Part shown: in pieces, positions 24,773-33,132 of the stretch | Layout: the number at the start of each line of letters is the position of its first letter | Numbering within the stretch: position 1 is the stretch's first letter | Assembly (NCBI RefSeq): GCF_014656135.1 | Contig: NZ_BNBV01000017.1 | Location: forward strand, 1 to 64,000 | Length of the DNA stretch: 64,000 nucleotides | Reading direction: 5' to 3' | Source of the DNA: Streptomyces thermodiastaticus | GTDB taxonomy: Bacteria; Actinomycetota; Actinomycetes; Streptomycetales; Streptomycetaceae | The notes under the pieces: model-generated | Seen by the model: the letters and a program-made list of their open reading frames with translations, nothing else | What the model was told of the DNA's origin: nothing | The model's database searches: none | Made by a program: the position numbers and the translations under genes

Positions 24773-24789
24773 GGGGCGGTGGCCGCCCC
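24773..24789. terminator. Short GC hairpin after the DUF2264 gene
   Basis: GGGGCGG (24773-24779) pairs with CCGCCCC (24783-24789), 23 bases past the stop of the leftward ABC operon. A plausible terminator. Confidence 0.45.
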
Positions 24790-24811
24790 GCCCCGCCCAC
24801 CGCGCCTCGCG

Positions 24812-26707
24812 TCAGGGCTGTTCCCGCGTGACACGCACCGGATCGAAGGCCACGACGGTCACCGGGCCCCGTGCCCAGTGCACGCGCACCACCGGGCCGT
24901 CCACGGTCACGCCGGCGACGGCCTCGGCGGCCGGTGCGGCACCGGCGTCCCCGCCCAGCGCGGCCAGCGCCACGAACACCGCCGTGCCCTCGACGCCGGC
25001 GGACAGCCGGGGCACCCGCACCCACGGTTCGTACGCCGTGCCCTCGGGCGCGCGCACCCGCTCGGTCTCGCCCCAGCCGTGCAGGCCGACCAGCTCGGAC
25101 CGCAGCGTTCCCGTCGCCCAGCCGGTGAGGGTGACCCGCGCCCCGTGCGGGGCGCCGACGACGCGGTGGACCCGCAGCTCGTGGCGCCCGCGTGCCACGG
25201 TCACGCTCTCCACCCGCAGGCCCGGCACCATCGGCGGTCCGGAGACGAACACCGGACGATGCCAGGAGGCCGCCCAGCCCCAGCCCTCTCCTTCGCCCGC
25301 GCCCAGCGGACGGATGCGGCGCCGCACACTGGGCACGCCGGAGACCTCCACCGACAGATGGTTGTCGGCGACGTTCGCCCGCGAGGTGGGACCGGTGTGC
25401 GTGGAGTACGCCTGCCGCCCGTACAGCGGATCGTCCTCGGCCGCGGACTCGCCCTCGTGCGGCCGCACATGATCGCTGCCGTGGTTGTGCAGGCGCACGA
25501 TCCCGTCGGCCCCGGTGGACTGCACCAGCAGCCCGGGCGCGGGCAGGGCCTTCACCCGGTCGGGGCCCTCGCTGGGCGCCGGTTCCTCGGTCGCCGTCCA
25601 CAGCGGATCGTCCTCCGGGGCGAGCAGAGCCACGAACGCCTTCGACGCCCAGTACGGGGACGCCGGACCCGAGTAGGGCTGGAGCGTGGGGGCGTGCGGG
25701 CCGTGCCAGCCCAGGCTGAGCAGCCCGTCGCCGGTGACGGCGCCCCGGTCGAGGAAGTAGCGCAGGCTGCCGCTGATCAGGCGGCGCGAGGTGCCCGGGG
25801 ACAGCGGGGTGTGCCCGGTGACGGCGCCCAGGCCGACCGCCGCGGAGGCCGCGAACCGGTAGGTCAGCGAGCGTCCGAAGTGGACCGGCGCCCCGTCGGC
25901 GCCGAACAGGAGCGAGAAGCTCTCCAGGTGCGTGCGCAGCCGCGGCCCGAAGCGGTCCATGAGCGCCTCGTCACCGCACAGATGAGCGATCAGCACCGGA
26001 TACAGGTGCAGCGCCCACCCGTTGTAGTGGTCGAACGCCCGCCCGTCACCGTCCGCGTACCAGCCGTCGCCCCGGTACCACGTCTCCATCAGCCCCAGCG
26101 CCCGCTGCCTGGCCCGCTCGGTCGCCTCGTCACCGCGGCCCACCGAGGCGAGGAACGCGGCGACCGTGAAGGGGAAGAGGTACCAGTTGTTGGGGGCGGG
26201 CGTGTGCGTCAGGGCGCCGCGCAGCCAGGCCTCGGCCCGGTCCCGCACCTCCTCGTCGAGCCGGTCCCACAGCCAGGGCCTGGTCAGCAGCAGACCCAGC
26301 GCCACCGACGCGGACTCCACCATCGGCTGGCCCTGCACATCGTGGTCGAGGATCAGCGGCCAGGACTCGGTGTCGTCCCGGCCCGGGGTGCGGGTGCCCG
26401 CGGCCAGCCCGGACGCGTACCGCTCCAGCCAGCCGTGCGGGTCCTTGCCGCCGGCGCCCGCCACCCGGAAACCGGCCGCCAGGAACGTCCGGGCGTAGCC
26501 CTCCAGGCCGTCGGAGCGGACACCGGACCGGGACGGGCGGCCCGGCAGATCGATCAGGGCACCACCGGGTGTGGCCCAGCGCCAGGCGGCGCCGAGCAGT
26601 CCGTCCGCGACCGCCTCCCAGTGCGCCCGCACATAGCCGGTGTACGGGCTGCGCGCACGGTCCTCGGCGGGAAGACCGAAGGGGATGCTCGTACCAGGAA
26701 CGCTCAT
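24812..26707 (-). CDS. DUF2264-domain protein (putative carbohydrate-active enzyme)
   Basis: A 631-residue protein without signal peptide. Residues about 20-370 form the DUF2264 domain, rich in tryptophan and aromatic residues typical of an alpha/alpha-barrel (YARTFLAAGFRVAG, PNNWYLFPFTVAAFLASVGRG, WYADGDGRAFDHYNGWALHLYP), followed by a beta-rich C-terminal domain. The fold recalls unsaturated glucuronyl hydrolases and heparinase-like lyases, but no activity is established for the family. It is the last gene of an ABC sugar operon and overlaps the dehydrogenase stop (ATGA at 26707), so an intracellular role on the imported oligosaccharide, probably uronic-acid-containing, is likely. Confidence 0.88.
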   Translation of the reverse strand: MSVPGTSIPFGLPAEDRARSPYTGYVRAHWEAVADGLLGAAWRWATPGGALIDLPGRPSRSGVRSDGLEGYARTFLAAGFRVAGAGGKDPHGWLERYASGLAAGTRTPGRDDTESWPLILDHDVQGQPMVESASVALGLLLTRPWLWDRLDEEVRDRAEAWLRGALTHTPAPNNWYLFPFTVAAFLASVGRGDEATERARQRALGLMETWYRGDGWYADGDGRAFDHYNGWALHLYPVLIAHLCGDEALMDRFGPRLRTHLESFSLLFGADGAPVHFGRSLTYRFAASAAVGLGAVTGHTPLSPGTSRRLISGSLRYFLDRGAVTGDGLLSLGWHGPHAPTLQPYSGPASPYWASKAFVALLAPEDDPLWTATEEPAPSEGPDRVKALPAPGLLVQSTGADGIVRLHNHGSDHVRPHEGESAAEDDPLYGRQAYSTHTGPTSRANVADNHLSVEVSGVPSVRRRIRPLGAGEGEGWGWAASWHRPVFVSGPPMVPGLRVESVTVARGRHELRVHRVVGAPHGARVTLTGWATGTLRSELVGLHGWGETERVRAPEGTAYEPWVRVPRLSAGVEGTAVFVALAALGGDAGAAPAAEAVAGVTVDGPVVRVHWARGPVTVVAFDPVRVTREQP

Positions 26708-27711
26708 GCCAGGAACGCCAGCCTTTCGCGTCGTACGGGATGGGCGAAGCCGTCGCCCGCGGCCCACCGGGCCACCTCGGCGACGGCGGTCTCGGCGAGC
26801 CGCTCCCACTCGTTGCCCTGGGAACCGGCGAGATGCGGGGTGATCAGTACGTTCGGGCAGTCCCACAGCGGATGACCGGCGGGCAGCACCTCCGGGTCCG
26901 TCACGTCGAGCACCGCACGGATGCGGCCCGCGCGCACCACGTCGGTCAGCGCGTCCTGGTCGACGACCGCGCCGCGCGAGGTGTTGATGAGCGTGGCGCC
27001 CGGCCGCATCGCGTCCAGCAGGTCGCGGCCGACCAGCCCGCGAGTGGCGGGCAGCAGCGGCGTGTGGATGCTCACCAGGTCGCTGCGGGCGAAGAGCGTG
27101 GGCAGATCGACCCATTTCGCGCCCAGCTCGGCGGCGTCGGCCTCGCCCACGTACGGGTCGTACAGCAGCACCTCGTGGTCGAAGGGGCGCAGCAGCTCCA
27201 TGACGCGCCGGCCGATCAGGGAGGCGGACAGGATGCCCACCGTGCTGCGGTAGTTGCCCACGGTCCGCGGGAGGCTCAGCCAGTCGTCGCGCCGGCGGGC
27301 GATCCGGTAGGCACGGGCCCGCTCCAGCACCTGCTTGGCGTACAGCAGGATCATGCCGAGGGTGTACTCGGCGACCGGCAGGGCGTTGGCCGCGGCCGCC
27401 GACGACACCTCGATGCCGCGCTCCCAGCAGGCGTCGGTGACATGCCCGCGCACCGAACCGGCCGCGTGCACGACCGCCTCGAGGCGCGGTGCGGAGGCGA
27501 GGACGCCTGCGTCCAGCCGCGGACACCCCCAGCCGGTGACGAGCACCTCGGCCTCGGCGAGGATCTCCTTCGCACGTACGGTGGTCAGATCGTCGAGGAC
27601 CGGCAGCGGGGCCAGGTCGCACACCTTCCCGAGCGCGGTCAGCGCCTTCGGCGGGAAGACGGCGGCGGCCGCCTGTGGAGACATGGCGAGAGCCGTACGC
27701 GGCGTCCTCAC
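26704..27711 (-). CDS. D-2-hydroxyacid dehydrogenase family protein
   Basis: A 335-residue NAD(P)-dependent oxidoreductase of the D-isomer 2-hydroxyacid dehydrogenase family. The nucleotide-binding loop is unusual, VGILSASLIGRRVMELL, in place of GxGxxG. The catalytic arginine is in INTSRGAVVDQDALTD, the acid in DVTDPEVLPAGHPLW and the histidine in VLITPHLAGSQGNEWERL. It interconverts a 2-hydroxy and a 2-keto acid; sugar-acid substrates fit the setting. GTG 27711 overlaps the permease stop (GTGA) and the stop overlaps the DUF2264 start, so the gene is locked in the sugar operon. Confidence 0.88.
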   Translation of the reverse strand: MRTPRTALAMSPQAAAAVFPPKALTALGKVCDLAPLPVLDDLTTVRAKEILAEAEVLVTGWGCPRLDAGVLASAPRLEAVVHAAGSVRGHVTDACWERGIEVSSAAAANALPVAEYTLGMILLYAKQVLERARAYRIARRRDDWLSLPRTVGNYRSTVGILSASLIGRRVMELLRPFDHEVLLYDPYVGEADAAELGAKWVDLPTLFARSDLVSIHTPLLPATRGLVGRDLLDAMRPGATLINTSRGAVVDQDALTDVVRAGRIRAVLDVTDPEVLPAGHPLWDCPNVLITPHLAGSQGNEWERLAETAVAEVARWAAGDGFAHPVRRERLAFLA

Positions 27712-28571
27712 TTGACCGCCCCCGCCGTCAGACCGGACCGCCAGAACCGCTGGAGCAGGATGAACGCGAGGATGAGGGGCAGCACCGCGAGCAGCGAGCC
27801 GGTGATCACCACCGGGTAGTACTCGGGGGAGACGGTCGCCTGGCTGTTCCACTGGTAGAGCCCAAGACTCAACGGATACAGGTGCTGATTCGACAACATC
27901 ACCATCGGCAGGAAGAAGTTGTTCCAGATCGCTGTCAGCTGGAAGAGAAAGACCGTGACCAGCCCCGGTCCCAGCATCCGCAGCGACACTCTCAGATACG
28001 TGGTCAACTCGCCGGCGCCGTCCACCCGTGCCGCCTCCAGCACCTCGTCGGGCACATATCCCTGCGCGAAGATCCGGCCCAGGTACACCCCGAAGGGATT
28101 GAACAGCACGGGGACGAACACCGACCAGAAGGTGTTCACCACACCCGTCTCGGACGCGATGAGGTACAGCGGCAGCGCGAGCACCGTCTGCGGCACCATC
28201 ACGGCCGCCAGCACCAGGCCGAACAGCTTCTCCTTGTGCCGGAAACGGTACTTGTCGAAGGCGTATCCGCAGGCGACGCTGATCATCGCGCCGAGCGCCG
28301 CGCCCAGCACGGCGTACAGCAGGCTGTTGCCGTACCAGCGCCCGTACAGCCCGCCGTCCATCGTCAGCAGGTCCTTGACGTTGCTCACCAGGGAGAAGTC
28401 GTGGAACGACAGGATGCTGCTGGTGAACACGGCGTCACGGGACTTCGCCGCCGCGAGCACCAGCCACAGCACCGGCAGCAGCGTGTACAGCACACTGAGC
28501 GCGACGACGACGTTGACGGTGGCACGGCCCAGCAGGCGCGGGCGCATCGGGTCGGGGTGTGCGAGGCTCAT
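27708..28571 (-). CDS. ABC sugar transporter permease, MalG type
   Basis: A 287-residue inner-membrane permease with six predicted helices. The EAA loop that docks on the ATPase reads VLEAARVDGAGELTTYLRV, at about residues 175-193. It would form the channel with the MalF-type partner encoded immediately upstream. Its start overlaps that gene's stop (ATGA) and its own stop overlaps the dehydrogenase start. No ATPase gene is in the operon; Streptomyces carbohydrate importers commonly share the MsiK ATPase encoded elsewhere. Confidence 0.93.
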   Translation of the reverse strand: MSLAHPDPMRPRLLGRATVNVVVALSVLYTLLPVLWLVLAAAKSRDAVFTSSILSFHDFSLVSNVKDLLTMDGGLYGRWYGNSLLYAVLGAALGAMISVACGYAFDKYRFRHKEKLFGLVLAAVMVPQTVLALPLYLIASETGVVNTFWSVFVPVLFNPFGVYLGRIFAQGYVPDEVLEAARVDGAGELTTYLRVSLRMLGPGLVTVFLFQLTAIWNNFFLPMVMLSNQHLYPLSLGLYQWNSQATVSPEYYPVVITGSLLAVLPLILAFILLQRFWRSGLTAGAVK

Positions 28572-29551
28572 CGAGCGGTCTCCTTCGCGGAGTCGACCCG
28601 GTTGGTCCAGCGGGTGACCGCGTAGGAGACGGCGATGGTGACCACGAGCAGGATCACCGACGCGGCAGCCGCGAGCGAGTAGTTGGTGCGGCTGAAGGCC
28701 GCGTCGTAGATGTACATGCTGGGCGAGAACCGGGTGCTGACCATAGGTGAGGCCTGATGAAGCAGCATCGGCTCGGTGAACAGCTGCAGGGCCCAGATCA
28801 GCGTGAACATCGCCACCATGACGATCGAGGACCGCACCAGCGGCGCCTTGACCCGCACCGCGGTGCGCACCGGCCCGGCGCCGTCGACCACGGACGCCTC
28901 CAGCACCTCCCGGGGGATCGCCTGCAGGGCCGCGTAGAAGACGACCATGTTGTAGCCGAGGTTGCTCCACAGGGCGATGTTCACGATCGACGGCAGCGTG
29001 GTGTGCAGGCCGAGGAAGTCCACGGTGATGTCGGCCTTCGCGAGCGCCGCGACGACCGGGCTGATGCCGGGCGTGTACAGATACAGCCAGATCAGGGCGG
29101 CGATGATGCCGGGCACCGCGTGCGGCAGGAACAACCCCAGCTGCGCCCACGAACGCATCCGGACGACACCGGAGTCCAGCAGCAGGGCGAGCGCCAGGGA
29201 CCCGAGCACCATCAGCGGAATGTAGATCACGCAGTACAGCGCGACCGTGCCGATCCCGGACAGGAACGTCGGGTCGGTCAGCACGGCGGCGTACGACCGC
29301 AGCCCGACGAACACGGTGCGCTCCGGGCCGAACCCGAGGCCGGGTTCGTCGGCGCTGAACAGGCTCAGCCACACCGCCGTGCCCAGGGGCACCAGGAAGA
29401 CGAGGACGAGAAGGAGGAAGAACGGCGTCATCAGCACGCCGGCGGCGGCGTTGCGGCGGCGCCGGGCCGAGCGCTGTGCCGCGCGTCGGACGGCGTCCGC
29501 CGCGCGGGGCGGCGCGGTGCGCGGCGGCGCCGCGTGGGTGGTCGCGGTCAT
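28568..29551 (-). CDS. ABC sugar transporter permease, MalF type
   Basis: A 327-residue permease with a 40-residue cytoplasmic arginine-rich start, then six hydrophobic helices beginning LMTPFFLLLVLVFLVPLGTA. The EAA loop is VLEASVVDGAGPVRTAVRV. It pairs with the MalG-type permease and receives substrate from the lipoprotein encoded 31 bases upstream. The four-base overlap with the next gene shows tight coupling. Confidence 0.93.
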   Translation of the reverse strand: MTATTHAAPPRTAPPRAADAVRRAAQRSARRRRNAAAGVLMTPFFLLLVLVFLVPLGTAVWLSLFSADEPGLGFGPERTVFVGLRSYAAVLTDPTFLSGIGTVALYCVIYIPLMVLGSLALALLLDSGVVRMRSWAQLGLFLPHAVPGIIAALIWLYLYTPGISPVVAALAKADITVDFLGLHTTLPSIVNIALWSNLGYNMVVFYAALQAIPREVLEASVVDGAGPVRTAVRVKAPLVRSSIVMVAMFTLIWALQLFTEPMLLHQASPMVSTRFSPSMYIYDAAFSRTNYSLAAAASVILLVVTIAVSYAVTRWTNRVDSAKETAR

Positions 29552-29582
29552 GGGGTCACCTGCCTGTCAGCGTGCGGGGGGT

Positions 29583-30935
29583 TCACGTCGAGTGCTGGGT
29601 GGTGGCCAGGCCGAGCGCCTTCAGGTCGGGCATGGTGCCGGCCTGTGCGTCGCGCATCGCGGACAGCAGGGTGCCGGAACCGGCGCCGGCCCGGGCGAAC
29701 GCGTCCTGCATGATGTAGCCGGTGGCGGTCATGCGCGGCCCCCACACCCAGCCGTCGCTGATCTTGCGCGCCTCCTGCTCGAACAGCCCGTAGATGTCCT
29801 GCCCCCCGTAGTAGGTGCGGTCGAAAGCGGCACGGCCCACGGGCACCAGCCCGGTCGCCGCCGGATACATGCTGCTCGTGCCGCTGGACAGCCGGGCCTT
29901 GAGCGCGTCGGGATGCGACACCTGCCAGGCGATGAACTCCATGGCGGCCTCCGGGTGCCTGCTGTCCTTGGTGACCGCGAAGGTCGAGCCGCCGTGCATG
30001 CCGAGCGCCGGCCGGGCGGAGTCCCACTGGGGCAGCGGGGCGATGCGCCACGTGCCCTTCTGCTCAGGGTGCGCGTTCATCTGCGCGCCCGCCTCCCAGG
30101 CACCGCTCAGCCGCGTCAGGATCAGGCCGTTGCCCACCTGCGCGTCGTACAGGCGCGAGCCGGTGGCGTTGCAGTGGACGAGGTCCTCGTCGATGAGCCG
30201 CTGCCAGTAGGCGGCCACCGTGCGGGTGGGCGCGTCCGCCATGGACACGTTCCAGGCACCGCGGGAGATGTCGAACCACTGCGCCCCGGCCTGCCAGCAC
30301 AGGGCGGCCATCAGCGTCATGCCGTCGGTGGGGAAGACGGTGATCCTGCGGCCCGCGCCCGTGCGGCGCACCGCGCGGGCCACCTCGGCGAACTCGTCCC
30401 AGGTGGTGGGCACGTCCAGGCCGAACTCGTCGAACAGGTCCTCGCGGTAGTGCAGCACCATCGGCTCGACGTCGAGCGGCACGCTGTAGGTGCGCCCGTC
30501 GAAGGTCGTCTGATCCAGCGACTGGGGCAGCAGCTTCGCCCGCAGCTCGTCGCCCACCAGAGCGGTGATGTCCCGGACGACGCCGTCGATCACGAAGCCG
30601 GGCAACTGGGGATACTCGATGGTGGCGACGTCGGGGGCGTTGCCCGCCCGCGCCGCGTTGCTCAGCTTCAGATACCCGCCCTGACCGCCGGCGGGTATCT
30701 GCTCGAAGTCGACCCGGATGTGATCGTGTGTTGCGTTGAAGGCATCCACCACCTCCTGACTGCCGCGCAATGCGGACCAGAAGGTGATGGTGGTTCTGCC
30801 CTTGGTGCCGGATGTTTCGCCGCTCCCCGATCCGGTGGACGCGCTGCCGTTCCCGGAACAGGCGCTCAGAGCGCCCGTCAGCGGCAGCGCGGTGATCGCG
30901 GCGAGCACGGATCGACGACTGTGTCGACCAGGCAT
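29583..30935 (-). CDS. Sugar-binding lipoprotein of the ABC importer
   Basis: A 450-residue extracellular solute-binding protein, family 1. The N-terminus is a lipoprotein signal with twin arginines (RHSRRSVLAAITALPLTG) and lipobox LSAC, so it is tethered to the outer face of the membrane. The mature part starts TTITFWSALRGSQEVVDAFN, a typical opening of carbohydrate-binding components, followed by VPLDVEPMVLHYREDLF. First gene of the five-gene leftward operon; the CGGTCAAACG element at 31028-31037 in its upstream region is shared with the regulator gene. The substrate is probably an oligosaccharide, judged from DUF2264. Confidence 0.92.
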   Translation of the reverse strand: MPGRHSRRSVLAAITALPLTGALSACSGNGSASTGSGSGETSGTKGRTTITFWSALRGSQEVVDAFNATHDHIRVDFEQIPAGGQGGYLKLSNAARAGNAPDVATIEYPQLPGFVIDGVVRDITALVGDELRAKLLPQSLDQTTFDGRTYSVPLDVEPMVLHYREDLFDEFGLDVPTTWDEFAEVARAVRRTGAGRRITVFPTDGMTLMAALCWQAGAQWFDISRGAWNVSMADAPTRTVAAYWQRLIDEDLVHCNATGSRLYDAQVGNGLILTRLSGAWEAGAQMNAHPEQKGTWRIAPLPQWDSARPALGMHGGSTFAVTKDSRHPEAAMEFIAWQVSHPDALKARLSSGTSSMYPAATGLVPVGRAAFDRTYYGGQDIYGLFEQEARKISDGWVWGPRMTATGYIMQDAFARAGAGSGTLLSAMRDAQAGTMPDLKALGLATTQHST

Positions 30936-31027
30936 GGGCGCCTCCCGCGGCTCCTGCGTGTCGAGTCACGGGAATACTGATCGGCTGCCCCGGTCAGGTC
31001 AATAGATCGATCAGGAGAAACTTCAAA

Positions 31028-31037
31028 CGGTCAAACG
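31028..31037. promoter_or_regulatory. Candidate operator before the ABC operon
   Basis: CGGTCAAACG lies about 95 bases upstream of the binding-protein start. The same decamer, inverted, precedes the regulator gene (32206-32215). Surrounding bases include TCAAACGGTCAAACG, a direct repeat of the half-site TCAAACG. Confidence 0.5.
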
Positions 31038-31066
31038 CTCATTATGTGGGGTGTGTTCGATCCCGG

Positions 31067-32176
31067 TCACCCCTGACGAGGTGCCGTCGAACCGCGGACC
31101 TTCAGCGTCGGCAGCAGCTCCACCCGCTGCACCGGCGCGCCGGCCGCCCGGGACATGCCCGCGTCGAGCCGGCGCAGCAGCAGTTCCGCCGCCGCCCGGC
31201 CGACCTCCGCCTTCGGCGGGGACACGGCGGTCAGCGGGGTGCTGCCCAGCGCCGCGACCACGTCGTCGTACGCGACCACGGAACAGTCCTCCGGGATGCG
31301 CACCCCGTTGTCGCGCAGCGACTGCACCAGCATCAGGGCGTCCACATCACCGTGCAGCACGGCCGCCGTGGCCCCCGTCCCGGCCATCAGGGTGTGCAGC
31401 GCGACCGGCTCCGCCGTGCCCTCGTCCGCCGGATCGGGCGTCGCGGCGGGCGAGCTGAGCGTCACCGCCCACTCGTCGACGTCCGGGTGAGCCTCGGCGA
31501 TCTCGGTGAACGCGGCACGGACGGTGCGCGCGGTCGGACTGTCGTCACGGGCGGCGAGCACGATGCGGCGATGGCCCAGCCGCGTCAGGTGCTCGACGGC
31601 GAGATGCACGCCGTACCAGTGGTCCGTGCACACGCTGTCCAGGGCGTGCAGCGCGCTGCCGCGGCGCGGCCTGCGCTCCATGAGCACGGCGGGCACGTCC
31701 AGCTCCGACAGCCAGGCGTAGTCCGCCTCCTCCGTGGCGAGCGCCCGCCACCGCGGAGCGATCAGCACGCCGCGCGCACCGTCCGCCAACGCCCGCTCGA
31801 CCAGCGGGCGTTCGGCCCCCGGAACGGTCGGCGCGATGTGCAGCGCGATACGCGCCCCGGCCTCCTCCAGGACACTGCGCGCACCGTGCAGCGCCTCGTA
31901 CAGATACGCGTGACGCTCGGGCACGACCACGGCGACCGGACCGCGGCCGTCGGCCGCGGGCTGCTGCTCGGTGCTCTGCTCGGCCTCCGCCAGCACCGGC
32001 CGGGCAACGCCGTGCCCGCGGCGCAGCTTGCCCTCGCGGGCCAGGTGCTCCACGTCGCGGCGCACGGTGACCACCGACACCTCCAGCTCCGCGGCGAGAT
32101 CACTGACCCGGATGGCACCCCGGGACTGCACGGCCGCGAGTATCCGCTGCCGCCTGAGCCCGACCGGTTCGCGCAT
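31067..32176 (-). CDS. DeoR/LacI hybrid transcriptional regulator
   Basis: A 369-residue regulator with an unusual mix. Residues 1-60 are a DeoR-type winged helix (RRQRILAAVQSRGAIRVSDLAAELEVSVVTVRRDVEHLAREGKLRRGHG, in part). The remainder is a LacI-type periplasmic-binding-like sensor (VAVVVPERHAYLYEALHGARSV, VCTDHWYGVHLAVEHLTRLGHRRI, VVAYDDVVAALGSTPLTAVSPP). Such hybrids usually repress sugar operons and release DNA when sugar binds. ATG 32176 has GAGGGG upstream. It lies upstream of the binding-protein gene in the same orientation and shares a promoter motif with it, so it very probably controls the ABC operon and itself. Confidence 0.9.
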   Translation of the reverse strand: MREPVGLRRQRILAAVQSRGAIRVSDLAAELEVSVVTVRRDVEHLAREGKLRRGHGVARPVLAEAEQSTEQQPAADGRGPVAVVVPERHAYLYEALHGARSVLEEAGARIALHIAPTVPGAERPLVERALADGARGVLIAPRWRALATEEADYAWLSELDVPAVLMERRPRRGSALHALDSVCTDHWYGVHLAVEHLTRLGHRRIVLAARDDSPTARTVRAAFTEIAEAHPDVDEWAVTLSSPAATPDPADEGTAEPVALHTLMAGTGATAAVLHGDVDALMLVQSLRDNGVRIPEDCSVVAYDDVVAALGSTPLTAVSPPKAEVGRAAAELLLRRLDAGMSRAAGAPVQRVELLPTLKVRGSTAPRQG

Positions 32177-32205
32177 GCTGCTGGTTCCCCTCACAACCCG
32201 CTGTT

Positions 32206-32215
32206 CGTTTGACCG
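32206..32215. promoter_or_regulatory. Candidate autoregulatory operator
   Basis: CGTTTGACCG, the reverse complement of the decamer before the ABC operon, lies 30-39 bases upstream of the regulator start. Its context TTCGTTTGACCGAA is close to a palindrome. Confidence 0.5.
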
Positions 32216-32284
32216 AATGCGCTGTGCGCTTCGCCGGGGCAGCATATCCAGCCGCCGCCCCGGCGCCGGAGCGCACACCCGGGA

Positions 32285-32992
32285 TCAGACGTCGGCGCTG
32301 GGGCGGGCGGCATCGAGGTGGTGCACATGTGTCTGCTCCGCGTGCGGCGCGAGCAGGTCCCGCAGTTCGTCGACCGCGGCCTTGAGGACACCGCCGTCGC
32401 GGGTGGCGTGCACGGTCTCCAGGACGAAGACGACACGGGCGGAGTCCTCGGTGACGCGTGTACGGTGCGCATCGCGGTGGTTCCAGTGACGTGTGAGGAT
32501 CCCGCCCTCGTCCGCGTAGACCACTTCGCCGGGCTTCGGCTGCTCCACGGTGCCGGGCTCCCCGAGCGGGGTGAACTCCTCGGATCCGTCGGCGTACCGG
32601 ATCTCCACATCACCGAGGACCTTCTCGAGGTCGAAGGCACCGGCGGGCAGGCCGTGACGGACGGAGACGGCGTTGTAGGAGTCGACGGCCGCATGGATGC
32701 GCGGCAGGCTGCCCTTCTTGGCCATGCGCCGGCCGAGTGCGTCGACGCTGGGGCGGATGCGCCGCGGGTTGGTGCCGAAGGAGCGGTAGGCGGTGTGCCA
32801 GGACTCGATGAGCGGGTCGTTCTCCCCGGCGGGCCGCCAGCTGCCGTCGGCCAGCCGCTGCTCCAGGTCGTCCAGGGCCGCGGCCGTCGCCGGCCAGGGC
32901 TCGTGGCCGCGCAGGCCGGTGACGGCGACCAGGGCGATCCGGGTGTCGGGGAAGGCGTCCGCGACGGCGGGGTGGATGCGGAACACGGTCAC
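32285..32992 (-). CDS. B3/B4 tRNA-binding-domain protein
   Basis: A 235-residue protein whose main body is the B3/B4 domain also found in the beta subunit of phenylalanyl-tRNA synthetase: SWHTAYRSFGTNPRRIRPSVDALGRRM, LPRIHAAVDSYNAVSVRHGLPAGAFDLEKV and GEVVYADEGGILTRHWNHRDAHRTRV (each in part). Free-standing versions are thought to edit mischarged tRNA or act on amino acids, but the function of this type is not settled. GTG 32992 is chosen because the protein family begins here; an AGAAGAGG ribosome site is upstream. It follows the MFS gene on the same strand after 140 bases and is probably transcribed separately or by read-through. Confidence 0.85.
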   Translation of the reverse strand: MTVFRIHPAVADAFPDTRIALVAVTGLRGHEPWPATAAALDDLEQRLADGSWRPAGENDPLIESWHTAYRSFGTNPRRIRPSVDALGRRMAKKGSLPRIHAAVDSYNAVSVRHGLPAGAFDLEKVLGDVEIRYADGSEEFTPLGEPGTVEQPKPGEVVYADEGGILTRHWNHRDAHRTRVTEDSARVVFVLETVHATRDGGVLKAAVDELRDLLAPHAEQTHVHHLDAARPSADV

Positions 32993-33132
32993 GGGGTGTG
33001 CCTCTTCTCTGCGGGAACGGGCCAGATGGGCGCATTCTCGCCTGCGACGGGCCGACGCCGGGCGGCCGCCCCGGCCGACGCGACGCCGCCGACCGGCGCA
33101 CCGGCGGCCGAGCCCGGGGCGCGGCGCCCGCA

